Under the pieces are notes generated by a model. The model saw only the letters and a list, made by a program, of their open reading frames with translations. It searched no databases and was not told where the DNA came from. Shown piece by piece: positions 1 through 13,500 of a DNA stretch of 64,000 bases. How positions within the stretch are numbered: the first letter of the stretch is position 1; every line of letters starts with the position of its first letter. Source of the stretch: Ifrita kowaldi (Eukaryota; Chordata; Aves; Passeriformes; Cinclosomatidae); contig VZRS01001447.1 in assembly GCA_013398055.1 (NCBI GenBank), positions 708,266 to 772,265 of the forward strand, in the 5' to 3' direction. The translations under genes and the position numbers were made by a program.

Positions 1-1346
1 AGTAGCTATCTAGGTAGCATAAATGGTCCTGCAGTGGTGACAGCAGACCTAGTAGGTGCAGTGCAGGAAGGCTTTCAGCCTTAGGACTCAAAAGCTGTGT
101 TCTGGGTTTGTAGCAACGTATTCAGAGAATATATGAATATGTAGCAATTTCACGTGCCTTTTTTTCCCAGTGTCTTTCTGAAGATCATTTGGGGTTTTCT
201 AATCCTCAGAAGGATTGCTGCTATGATAATCCAGTCAAATACACATCCTGTGTAGCACTGCCTGGAGACTCAGCAGTGTTTTCTGTTTCTACCTCAATAA
301 TATATAATTAAGCAAATATCTTTCAAAAGTGAAGCAGCCTCCCACAGCCCTCCATCTCTTCAATTTGTACTTGATTTAAGTGTCCAAGTCATAAATAATT
401 TGCCATTAAGATGGGAAATGGGCTAATTACACTGTTTATTGGCGGGGGGGAAGAAAACTGCATCTTATTTGTATTTTAAGCTTGACCGACTTAAGCTTTC
501 AGCTATTGGCTCTCATTACTCTGTTCTATTAAACAACTGTAAAGTATCAGATGATGTGGCCTAGCAAAGATGCCTTCATGAAAATTTCTTCTTAATCTCA
601 TTAGTCAGTAAGTAAACAGATGGAGAGTCTAGCTTCTTTGTTTAAAAAAGTGCTATCCATCCCACAGATCATTGTTAAGACACCAAGAATGGATGGTAAG
701 CAAATGCCATTGAATGCTTTCCAAGATGGGGCATTTGCTATAGTAATTTTTAAGAATAATTTTAACTTTTCTAAGTAGCTGGGCTTTCATAAATTGACAG
801 TGTCCTTAAATTAGAAATGCCCACAGGAGTTAATGTTAACAGTACATAGTGGATTTTGTGATTTTGGTTAAATGATGCATTACTCATAGGCCAGGATGCC
901 TGGGCCACTTATGCATTGTTGAATGTATTTTTCTTAAGAGATAAATGTGTGGATGTGCTGGGAGGGCATGATAAATGTGCTTTGCCTATAATGGCTTTGC
1001 CATCTATTTCTTTCTACTTTCCCTACAAGACTCTTGGAATCTAGAAAAAGTGTAGTTCCTCTTAGGACTGTTTTGAGCAATGTGTTCAGCTCATGGCTAT
1101 TCATAAGTACATGCACTTCACATGGAGTGGGTGTTAGATTATTTGCGTAACTGGACATCATTTTTTCCCTCCACTACAGTGAAACACTGCTATATGAATG
1201 AAGTGTTGACTTTTCCAGTGTGGATGCAAGCAGTGTTTTAAGTGAAGTAACAGGTTATTCCCAGTGTTCATTCTTAAAAAATGTTTTTTCCATTCTGTCA
1301 AGAGTCATAGTTGGTTATTTAACAGAGAGCATTCCTGTCTTTTTAG
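1..1346 (+). other. BZW2: BZW2 intron (3' part), upstream exons outside window
   Basis: This stretch precedes the first recognisable BZW2 exon and ends in a pyrimidine-rich tract plus AG acceptor at 1345-1346. The exons encoding about the first 217 residues of BZW2 are not here and must lie before the window. It is AT-rich, with a short G run near 443. I see no other coding exon. Confidence 0.75.
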
Positions 1347-1517
1347 GAACTATTTCCAGCCAACCGGCAGAATGTGGACCATTTTGCCAAGTATTTTACT
1401 GAAGCAGGTCTAAAAGAGCTCTCAGATTTCCTCAGAGTTCAGCAGTCACTGGGGACTCGTAAAGAACTTCAAAAAGAGCTACAAGAACGTCTCTCTCAGG
1501 AATGCCCAATTAAGGAG
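1347..1517 (+). CDS. BZW2: BZW2 coding exon (ELFP...CPIKE)
   Basis: A 57-codon exon of phase 0 at both ends. The acceptor AG is at 1345-1346 and the donor GTAAAA starts at 1518. It encodes the linker and helices leading into the W2 domain, opening ELFPANRQ and closing LSQECPIKE. Confidence 0.95.
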
Positions 1518-4500
1518 GTAAAAGTGGTTTTTTACAACTTTCTGTTTATATAATCATAATCAAAGGCTTAAATCAACATTAAGTAGAGAGCAACAGATTT
1601 CTTCTGTTTTTCCTTAAACTGTTTTAATTTATTCATCAGTTCACACTATGCTTAAAACTAAAGCAACCAAATATCATCCAGATTTACAAGTGCAGCTGTC
1701 TGTGGGGTGGGGGAGGAGTTTCCTCCATTTATGCTTGAGGATGTATTTCCTTTAACTGCATTAACTGCTAGGTTGGAGGGGAGGGACAAAACCTGTAGTC
1801 AAGTTATAGTAATGTCTTTAAATAAAAACACACCAAATACTTCCTTTGTATTATTCTTGTTCTAATTTTGTTTCTTAATGCTTCTACACTGTGGTGTTAG
1901 TTGTAAATGACTGCAAGTATTTGGAAAGTCAGCATTATTTCTGGTTCATTGGGAATGTCCCTTATTTCCTTCTTCAGGTAGTGCTTTATGTAAAAGAGGA
2001 AATGAAAAGAAATGAGCTGCCAGAGCCAGCAGTGATTGGTCTCCTGTGGACCTGTGTCATGAATGCTGTGGAATGGAACAAGAAAGAAGAGCTGGTTGCA
2101 GAGCAGGCCCTCAAGCATCTAAAGGTATGTGCTTGGGTGAAGAGGAGAAGGAAGCTGTGAATTCACAGAATACATTCTTTGGCTGTCAAGTTTTTACCTG
2201 CTTAAATCCAGGAGATTTAAATTTTTGAAGGCTGATGCTGAGCATACCAAGCATTGTGTATAGTCTGACTTCAGGCAAATGGGTGCAAAACTAAGATAGT
2301 TCAGATCATTGAGTGCCCTGAGTCCCACAGTGCACCAGGGCAAGCCAAGGTGGTCACAGCCTGAGCACCTGCCCCTTGTGCTTTCCCAGGGTGCCAGGTC
2401 CCGACAGGCTCCTTGCACTGGGGACAGGGCTAAGCAACTGCTGGGACTCAGCCTGCTCAGACCTGACTAGTTGCTAGTAAGCCTGCAGGAACTGCCTTTG
2501 CAATGTCTTTGCCAGAAGCAAAGACGTTTTGGGAGTGTGGTGGGGCGGCACCTGTGCTGGCTTTGCAGAGAGCTGGTTAGATCCAGGCGGGAATGTGAGG
2601 CCAGAATCTGTGGGTCGGTTGTTGCCGATGTTGGCTGTGGGAGCTGGACACTCAGTGACTTGTCAAGTGATGAGCCAGGAGCTGGCTTGGGACTGTGTGT
2701 ACACACAGTGTGGCTACTCTCTGATCCAGCTACTGTCCTTGAGGATGAGGGAACTGAATACATAGAAAGACAGGCTGCAATACTGCAGTACCACCATTGC
2801 ATGTTGGTACAAAACTCTCAAGACCTTGGGATAGAAAAGAAACCCTAAACCAGTGCAGAGGCATCAAATCACTGCCATCATTGGTATTCCTCATCTAAGT
2901 CTGAAGTAATTGTGCAGTGCAAGACACTGGATCTGAGACCAGAGGCAGAGGCTTTTCAGCCGACTTAGTCCTTTTAAACAGGTAACCTATGACCAGAAGA
3001 ATACTCCCTCATAGCCAGGGCTTCAAAGGTTTGCCTTGGAACAGAAGCAATCTGGGCTTTATTCTTTATGGTAAAATAGATCTTTCTTCATATTGGATGT
3101 CTCTCCATGCTTGGGTGTTCCCATGTTGGTTTAGCTCCTACTGCTGCTGTCCTTTTGTCTGAATTTGGTTTCCCAATCAGTAATCCTAGAAATGCAGTTG
3201 CTTGGGATATTGTGTAGTCTTTGATGGTGAGACTGAATGCCTTCAAGTTTCTCAAGTGGCTCAAATAGCAGTAGAAAGACAAGATAGCTTCCAGAGGGAG
3301 GGGAGACATTGTTTTTCTTGTTCTTTTGATGTAAAATTTGATTATCTCTCTTTGAGTTGTAACAAAGTATCCATTTAGATTTATTGTCTAGTACTGCAGG
3401 GCAAATTAACAAACACTTTATGGAATATTTGAACACTGGGAAAAGAGAAACATAGCTGGCTTTGTACAAATACTGTTGACTGGATGTTTAGTCCTATGCA
3501 TCACACTGACCCAAGCCATCAGCTATGTATGTATCCCCACTGAAATTAGGCATTTTGCCTATATGAGATAGGCATCTTTCTAGCTGCATCCACTTTCTAA
3601 AAGAGGACAAATTTATATGGGGTATTTACTATTTGCACTTAGAGGTAAGGTTTTAATAGAAGCAATAGAAATAGAAATTGAGACTTTGATAGCTGCTTAT
3701 TTACTGTTCAGTGCTCAGAAATGAAACAGCATTTTCCCCATCCTTCATCTTTGGACAGGTGGAGACAGATCTTGGATCCTTCTCTTTGGGCTCTCAGCTA
3801 CCTCAATGTATAAGCCAACTCCAGAAATTGGATTAGCAATGTTAGGGTGATAGAGAGCTTAGTTCTGTGCCCTCCTGTGTCTCAACGTGCCAGGAAACAG
3901 TCAGGGAGTTGCTTTGACCTGGTGGTGTGATTGGGATGTGTGTAAATACATACTTGATGTGTGACGTGTCAGATGGTGGGATTTATTCTTGTATGGCTCT
4001 AGCTGACAGGTAACTTTCACAAAGCACGTTACCAGAGCTTTGACATCTGGGTACCAGTCTCTAACTTACCAGATTCTTCCAGGAAGTTGTACACAAGGCA
4101 CCCCTGGAAAGACATGTCAAAATACAGAGTATTGACCTAGTTTACAGACCTTAAAAAGGATGGGTGGCTACCTAATGACAAGGATGAGGCAGGCAGCCAT
4201 GAACCAGCATACTTGGGCAGTGCAGTAAAAGTCATGTGTGCCATCCATATGGCAGGACCAGCAGGAGCTGACCTCAGGAGGAGACAGGGCAAGCTGTTCA
4301 ACCCTGGATCTCACACAATAAGCTCCTCATCGTCCCAGTAACCTCACTGTGACACTGGGGCTTAGTGCCTAGGCCACCTCCAATGCAGAGAAGAGATGTT
4401 CTCCATGGGTGGGGAGAATCTTCTGGACAATTCTCACTGGAGGCGAGGTTCTGGAGAGCTTCACAGCAGTGTGGGTGCTGACCCCCTGCTCCCTAACATG

Positions 4501-7500
4501 ATGCAAATGGAAAATAATGGTACTTGCTCAGCCACCTTTCAGAAGAAGGTTCCTTAGTCAGTTAGACATTTATGAAACTCATAACTGTGAGCCTGTACCA
4601 GATGAGAAGTGAGGGAGGAATGTGAAGGGGATAAAGTCAGATGTGGTAAAATGAAGATAATTTGCTTCCAAACTAAAAACATAGGATTTTTGTTAGAAGT
4701 TACTTAATGTTTATAGACAGCAGCATAGCAGCACTTCACAAACATATGGATGGGGGTGAGTTCTGCTGAGGCTATTAAATAAACCAACTGCACTGCATAT
4801 TGCCCTGCCTCCCTGCAACTTGCCTAGATACCAGCTCCATGCTACAAGGGCTAAAAAGGGAAAAAGAGCTACTCACAGCCTGCACACGTTTTTCAGTGCT
4901 CTTACCAAAGCACTGACGTTGTTTCTAAAGATGTGGCTATACCTGCCAGAAGTGGAAAAACTTGGTCTCTGGTGTTAGCTATACCTAGCCATTTTCTTCC
5001 AAAAGTGCTAAGTAGCATCAGCCTGCTGAGCTGCTCATTGCTATTGTGATTTTGTGCTCTCTTTTTCTTAAATAGCTGATAATTATTACAAAACACATTT
5101 TGGAACAACCTTTCAGATTTCAGTTGATTTTCACGTGTTATAGTAGTTATTTCCATGGATCATATTGGGTAAAACCCTCAGGATTTAGCCCCTTGCAGAG
5201 AGGTGCTGAGGTGTACGTACTTTTGAACATGCCTATCAGTGCTGTGGGTGATGGGTGGTTTGTCACCTGACCAAGACCAGCAGCAGCCCTGGTCACTCAG
5301 ACCAGAACTCTGTGATATCAGGCCATTGCAAATGCAGCTGGAGAGTGCCAAACTGGGGGTTATTGAAAACTAGGAAGAAAGTCTGAGCTGTTCAGTGCAA
5401 GGGCAGATGAAATAGGAACATACAATGTGTATTTGGCTAGGGTTTCTGAAGATCAAAGGTAATTTGACTTCGTCTTTGAAAAATGCTCTTAATATTAGCT
5501 TAAATTTAACATTGCAGTCTTAGCTGGACTCATCACAGGCTAAGATGACAGGAAATTGGAGAGATACGGATATCAACACTAGCTTTTAAGGAAGGACATG
5601 GGCCTTCAGTGTAATTTTTAGTTTTAAGATCTGAAATAAGAGGGGAAAATTGCATAACAATAAGTTTTTGTTTTGTTTTTTATTATATTAATAAACTCCA
5701 GTAAAAGACAATGAAATGTACCACTACTGTCTTGTCAGAGTAACATTAGCAGTTAATACTATGCTTGGAAAATGTTGCTATTTACCAGAGAAAAGGGTGT
5801 CATGATATTCTTGATTGTGGTAATGAGAAAAAATAAGGACAGCTAATCACAGTTAACTTGGAATACTTTATTTTATTTCAGTTTCCTGGGACTTCTAAAG
5901 CCCCTGTGAAACTAGAGATATTTTTTTTCGTGTATTTCATCCTGGGATGTCTTACATTATGAACATCTGTAAAGCATCACTCCTGAATGAAGAGAATGCT
6001 GCCTTGTGAAATGTATGACAGCAGTACTGCTGGGTTGTGGGCTTTATAAATTGATTTTACAGAATTCAGTAACTAAGTGGTACTGAATTGTAGTTTACAG
6101 CATGCAGGACATGCTACAAAAAATCATGGATATTTGTGTATATGCATTGTATGTGTTTAAGAAAATGCAGTATGCAAGTAAATCTAAAGTTTCAGTGAAA
6201 CATTTTCAGGGATGAAATTCATGGTGTTTATTCTAAAAAAAATTATTTTTATTTTAAGTGTACTGACATGCATTTTGTTTTTTACCCTCTCTTCCTTTCA
6301 GCAATATGCCCCCCTGCTTGCTGTGTTCAGCACTCAAGGCCAGTCAGAGTTGATCCTCCTCCAGAAGGTACAGGAGTACTGTTATGACAACATCCACTTC
6401 ATGAAAGCCTTTCAGAAGATTGTGGTACTCTTTTATAAAGGTAAAAGTGTATAATCCACTGTTGTATTCTGTGCTTGGATTCTCAGTGTCAGCCACTCAC
6501 CTATGATGTTTCACCAGGTAGTGCATATGAGAAGGCTGTGTTGGCATTGAAGTCTGGAAAACTTTGTGCTTTGATAGTTCAAAGGAGTGTGTGGCTGCAG
6601 GGAAAGCCAAAACAAGCCCTTCTCTCCCTCTGTTTCTTTCATCCCATATTCAACAAGCATGAGCAGGATCAAGCGCTGTCCATTCAGTTCAAGTGCAGTT
6701 TAGTCCTTGTAGAAAACCAGTTCTAGGAAGACATTTGTATAAATTCCTGGCAGATTTCAAAAGTATATAGGAGCTTGGTTCTAAGAAACCTTGAAAGTGC
6801 AAACCCTCTTTGCAGGAAGATTTTTCAGGGCTTTGGAGTTGGGGGTTTTTTTGACTCACTCTCTGCCAGAAGGAGCTTTCCTTATTCTTCTTTCCCTGCC
6901 AATTTTTTGCAGGTGCTATAGTTTTGATGGATTTCATTTTTATTGTGAAATTGACTTCTTCACAAGTTTATTCTGATCAGGTTGTCATAGAGACTAATGG
7001 TCTTGCACTGCATGTGATGGGTGGGTGCCAAACAGTTTGTTCTGACGTTCTTGCTATAAATAGTTGGAGGAGAAAAATCAGCAGGAGTAGAAACCTAATG
7101 CTGATCTTTGTTCACCCAGTTGAGTCCAGGTACATGTTCAAGGCAAATGAGTTCCAATTGTTAAAATAATTTCATGGTTTCAGAAGGCAGAAGGAAGTGA
7201 ATTGTGGATTTATTTCTATCCTGTCAGTATAGTGTGGCCTCAATGATAAATGAAAAAGCAATGCACCTTGTCCTTCTGCCTTCAAATTCTACAATTTGTA
7301 AATACTATTAATGACTGTAGAAAAACTTGAAGCTGCAAGCTGCAGCAATCACTTGATTCAATTTTCTTTGGAAAAGAACATTTGCTTCGGACATGATGAA
7401 TGAGAGGCGTAATTGCTGTGCACTCAGAGCATAAGTGATGGTTAGACCAGAAATAGTCTTGTGTAGGATTGACTTCAGAATTTTTGTAGATTCATTCCTG

Positions 7501-10500
7501 TGTTAGCCTGCAAGAGCAACCCTGACATTCCAAAGCATTTAAAAATTAAAGAGAAAATAAATCACTGAATTGTATATTAAACTTAACATGCTTGAAGAAC
7601 CCAGTTCCCATCTACTCTGCTCACCCCACGTGCTCTTGTTGTGACTCTGGAGATTGCTTGGGCAGGCTTGTTTGGAGGGCTGAGAAGATTTCAGCCTCAG
7701 CACCACAGGTGCCACAATACTGTTTAGGATTCACATGATGTCTAGAGGAGTGTTTGGAGCTACCATATGGCCTGTTCAATATGTGCTGTGCCTGTATTCC
7801 TGCTTGGAATATCTGGGACAGGCATGCTGCAGCACCTGCCTCTCTGCCGTCTGACGCAGTCATGCGGCAGCACAGCTGCCAGCCCTTCCTGGCCCCGTTT
7901 AGGCTGAAGCTGGATCTGCCCTGTTTGACAGACCTGCTGCCTGCTGGCACTGCTTGCCTGACCTTACAGCCACTGCCACAGGGCCCTTCTGGGTGCTGGA
8001 CACAGGGAGCATCAGCTCCATCTGGTTTTGGCAGCTTTGGAGTTAAACAGTGCCCATTAGGTGAGGACATGCTGTTTTGTCAACCAGGGAAGATTCTGGG
8101 AGACTAGGCCTTCAATTCCTTTTTCTTCCACATGACTCTATCGAGCTTTAGTGGCTCATGGTGTGGCTTGTGCAGTGCCATGCTGCCTGCCTCTTCTTTG
8201 CTTCAGTGCTGGTAGATTTCATCCTCTCCTTCTCCCCAGTTCATACCTATCCACTAAAAACGAGCCATCAAGTCTTTTTAGAGACATATACTTTATTTAG
8301 ATAACTTGCCAAAGACAGCATATCTTCTGTTTCCTCATAGCTGAGGAAAAAAGCCCCCTAAAGCTGTTGCTGGCTGTGCCAGTGGTGAGGGAACAGCAGA
8401 CACCCTTGTTCCCCTTTCTGTTGTTCTTAAGTGTAACATGCACAAGATCCAGAGAGGTTTCAGGGTCCCTAATGAACTTCATCTAGTGACAAATAAAGGT
8501 ATCTGAGTATCTGTGAATGGGCAGACAGAAATGCAGCTTTGTACCAGCATGAATGTGGACAGTTTGTTGCTTGTTATTCATTGTGAGGGAGTTCTTCCTG
8601 GGCATAAAAATAGTCAGCAGTGATGATAGGCACCTAATGCCAGTCACACTTTGACTAATTTAGTTCTATGACTACTCTCATCAGCATGTCCAACATCTTG
8701 CATCTCAATGCTTTCCATATTTCCATCATAAAATAGCCCTTGGATTACTTTCCTGTGAATTACCTGGAAATATCGAAACATGTTGACAGCTGGGGCTCAT
8801 TAGCACCTAGAAGATCTTGATAGCCTGTGGTGTTGATTTTTTAATTTATTATTCTGTCTCTAAACAAGAAGGAGCATCCACTTTTTCCCCGATGTAAACC
8901 CAAGCCCTATTTTCCCTTAAGTAGCAGCAGCTTCTTACTGGCTTGCAGGTATAATTTGCAAAAGCAGTTCTGTAGTTGGTTAAAGCTTGTTGACATTATT
9001 ATTATTATTATTGTTGTTGTTGTTGTTATTGTTATTGTTATTACTTTACCCTTGTGTTCCTGAGACAATATAGAGAAAAGTAAGCTGTCCAGTTCTGTAC
9101 TGACCCCCGGCTATGATGTTGCTTCTCTGGTTTTCACCTAAAGCCAGTACAATTGTTAATCTGCCAGCTGCATTTTGACCGAGATCTAAAAGTCAGTTGC
9201 AGAATAAGAATTGCTGAATTCTGAGTGGCACTCAGTAAGTTTGCCAGTCTCCTTACATTGCAAGACGTATGTTGTTTGTTAGTTCCTTCTGTGTTGCAGT
9301 GTGTCCCTTAACTGTTGGTAAAATAAGCACTATTGTTACTGGATTACATGCTGTGTATCATATTCACCTGTTGGTCCCCTTTCTTTTGAGTCCATCCTTG
9401 AAATTTCAAATATGAAATCTTGACACTGTTGAAATTAATAATCATTCCTTTCATGAGGATCAGGATTTCACCCTTTGAACAGCAAACATAAAGCCTCTGT
9501 GTACTTTTCCATTAGAATTCAAGACAGCATTTACAAAATACAAAAAGAAATAACTGATCACAAGTACATGTGAAGTAGGGCTCTGGTTTGAGGCATAATT
9601 AGGCTTCAGAGATACTCTTTTGCAGTACAGAGATACAGTAACCAAATGATGCAGACTGACAGAGATTCTCAAACTCTGCAGGAATTCTGCACTTAGAAGA
9701 ATGGAATCTTCAAGTTCCACTTCATACAGAGGTTTTGTATTTTGATGGATCACAATTATCTTTAAATGTCTTCATTATTCAAGTGCTTTTTTGTGGTACT
9801 TGATGCAAAATTTTCCTGGGAAAAGCCCAAAACAAACCAGAAAGGCCTTAACTGTACTGTGGGTGACATTCCTTGCATTGAAAGAACCCTTGCCTGAAGG
9901 CTCTGTTCTCCCAGCTGAGTTAGCTGCAATAGAGTTGAATTTTGCAGATTGATTGACTGTGTTGGCAGCTGCCAGGGTGTGCTTTTCCCTTTACTGCCCA
10001 TGGCTATGTGGTTTGAGTTAAAAGCAGAAACTCATTTGAACTGGGTGATTGAGTGCAAAGCTGAGACCTGAACTTCAAGTAACTTTCCCAGTTAACCCTG
10101 AAGAAAAGAGACTGGGCTGTTCAGTGTCTCTGCTCTGCAGCTTCTCCCTTTCATGAGGGACGTCCCTGGAGGCTCTGGCCGTGGGTGGTTTGAGTGGCAG
10201 TTGGCTGCACCTGCAGGAAAAGCAGCTCTCTGGGGCTGACATCACCTGGGACTGCAGTGAAAATGATGTGCACACGCCCACAAACTGCAGTATTCAGCTT
10301 CAGCCATTAAAATATATCTATAATCAACTTTAATGAGGAATAACTATATATATACAAAATGAGTCATTCTCTTCATCCTCCTTCCATTTTCCCTTCCCAC
10401 TGCTTCAAAGCAACTTTAGAGGTATGATTAAGTACACCCTATCCTGCATGATTGTTGAATTGAGCATCTTTGTGCTGATGGGAGAATGTCATCCCTTATG

Positions 10501-13500
10501 AGCACTGGAGGCATGAATGTATTACACATAATATTTCTTAGAAATGAAAGGAGCGTTGCAGTTGTCCTTTTTGTAGTTCAGGGCATTTTGTTCTTCTCTG
10601 TTAGGGTAGGAGGTTTATTGCCATGGAGTTAAATACAGGCAAATTTTTCATCTTCCACTTTTGTGAATGTTTTAATCTTTGAGGCACACAGAGAGATTAC
10701 ATGCTGCTTTTATCAGATTGGGGTTTCAGGAAGGGAGGGAGAAATTGCCCTTTCCTCTTGGGCAACAAAACCATTGAGTTTACAGGCTGCAAATCCGAAA
10801 ACCAGACTTAAGTCCTATTACTTTTGAACTGAGCTATGGGCCTACCTGGAGGTGCTTCCTTGTACAGTATCATACTGGGACCTGTAATACAGCAATGGGC
10901 TTCAGCACTTTCTTCTATACAGCAGCTTCAAACTTGTGAATGCCCACAGTGCCCCAGAGCTTGAACTAGGGACAGGGTTGCTCTACTTGGGTTTTTTTGG
11001 TTGTTTTTTTTTTCTGAAATCTCTCCTGACTTTCTTTGCCAATCCCTATGTGTCATACCCTGAGTAATTTTGTGTGAACGTCAGGACTCTGAATGTAATC
11101 TTTTCACATGCACTTTTACATTAAACTGCAGGTTCATGAGTCCGTGTGAAATATTTTCAGGTTTGCTAAATTAAAATCCAGATTCATTAAGTAGTGTAAT
11201 GCCTGTGAGCTACTCTTAGGGTCTACCAGTAAGTATTTAATGCAACATGTTTGAAACCTCTTTCTTTTTTCCAGTGTTTCTGTAACATTGGAGAAAAGGT
11301 TTGTTGTGGCAGGTTGTTATTTCAGGAAGATGGTGGCTTTGTGTGCCACTCGTAGGTTCACTAAGCACAATTTGTATGTACAGAAAAAAGCCTAGAGCCA
11401 GCTCAGTCCTGTTTTCCCTGCATTTTCTCAGCATTACTGTCAGCTGCAGTAAACTGCAGAAGAGGTTTTATTTTGGAAAAGTGCCTGAGAGACAAGGTAA
11501 TTTCCAGTCACACACACTTACTAAATTCCTAATTTTCAGGGAGATTTCATATTCAATTACTGTTGAATGTCTTGGAATAGTTTTGATTAAGTTCAAATGT
11601 ATCCCTGGTTGCTTCCATCTGTTTATTATTCAACAGCATATGTGAAATGTGTCTCCTCTGTCTCATTTGATCAGATGCTTTGGGGTTTTAGTGTCATTTA
11701 TTTCAGTTTATCTTCTTCCCTTCCCTGCCACATCTGCTCTAACTTTAGGCTGAAGCAGAAGGTGATGGTCAGGGTCGGTGCTTTGGCAAGCAAATACCCA
11801 GTGGGTGGGACAGCATCAAGAAGCTCAGGGAAGCAGTGAAGTACATAAATGTGTTGATTTTGCAGAGCAGGGAGGGTAGTTTGTTTAAAGACAAAAAGAA
11901 TAGAAATTTTAAAGAGGTGTAGAAAGCTGTCTTTAGTCTTTTTATAGAACAAATACAGTTTGATTTTTTTGTTGTTGTTTGTTCTTGCCTCTTGCATTAC
12001 GTAACTGCCAAAATGCCATTGTGGATTCCAGATTTTGCCTCCACAGCCATCAATTACTGAGATACTTGGCTTGACTGGATCACAGGAGCTTTGTCCTGGG
12101 GCTAGAGGTCTGTTGCTAGACCTAAATTTGCATATGTTGGTAACAATAAGTGTCCTTGCTATTTATCAGTATTTCTTTATTCTGAATTGTACTCAGCCTC
12201 ACGTGTCCTCACTGACAGCTATTTTGTTCCTGGTGCTTGACATAAAAATGTTAGCTGTGCTGTCCATCCAAGCCAATCCCTTAAAATGGGTGGTCTGAAT
12301 AGTGACCTTAAAACTTATTAGCTAAAAACAATATAAAACCTTTAGGGGAAAATGATTGCAAAAAATCCCTACTGGCTGTCTCTTAAATGTTCAGTCAAGA
12401 GGTATCTGTCACTTCACATTTCTAACACCATGCACAATTCTGTGATACATCAACAAGAAAAAGCATGGCAATTCTTACTGTGGTAACTTCCAAGATGTGC
12501 AAGCTGATAATTTTATTTCTTTTTATCCAGCCATCTTATGTGGTGTATTTAAAACAGATGAATAAAGAACTCTTCTTGACAGAAGCACAATATTTGATAC
12601 TTTATTTTAAGCCTAATACATTACATGTTTTATTGCATCTGGAACCCATTATATGCATCAAATATTCTGTATTTGTAGCCTAATATAGATCATGCAAAGC
12701 TTGTTTCACTGCAGTCATATTAACTTCATGCTGCCTTTAAAAAAATCTTTCTCCTCTCATGTTCGAAATCTGCCAATCTCTAAAAAATTACATTTTTTTT
12801 TTTACAAACACTGATCTGTATTTCAGCTGATGTTCTGAGTGAAGAAGCTATCCTCAAGTGGTATAAAGAAGCACATGTTGCTAAAGGCAAAAGCGTTTTT
12901 CTTGACCAGATGAAGAAATTTGTGGAGTGGCTGCAAAACGCTGAAGAAGGTATGGGTTCATTTGAAGAACTATGGTAGTCTCCTTGCAAAACAAATTTTT
13001 TTCCCACATTTTAGTTGCACCAGGATATGAAGTATTCAGGACTTGAAATACAAAACAGCAGGCATAACTGTCCCAGTTGTTTCTAGGCATCCCTAAGCCT
13101 AACAACACTTGCTGCTTTTTTAGTGATTATGGTGTCCCTGTGAAGTCCTTTATTCATTGGGTACCACTTGTCTATAGATAAACTCTTTTAGCTTCTGCGG
13201 GGAGGAACTCTGCACTGATGACAGCATGAAGTGCCTTGGTGCTAGCACATGCAGCCAGTTTTCTGTCTCAATGCCTCTTCTGCTATTATCATGTTTAATG
13301 GCACATAGCATGAGCTTGCCTGTGCCCTGGCTCTTGAAACTGGGTTTAGGTGAGTGGTCAGGCTAAGATTATGTGGTCTGTATTTACTGCTTTAAAATTG
13401 TTATTTACAAGGGGAATTAGTTTCTTTATTCCCTAACTTGGTTTTTCTCATGTTCTTTATAGGAAAATACTAGTACTGAATAAGTAAATTATCTTCTTTT

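Noticed and set aside
667..702. Exon-like block with CACAG acceptor and GGTAAGC donor in the first BZW2 intron
   Set aside because: The translation (IIVKTPRMD) does not match BZW2 residues before ELFP, and it is only about 28 codable bases long.
7621..8107. Overlapping long ORFs on both strands (149 and 117 codons)
   Set aside because: Both lie in a GC-richer intron patch with no known motif, and neither has splice support. Treated as chance or an unidentified old repeat.
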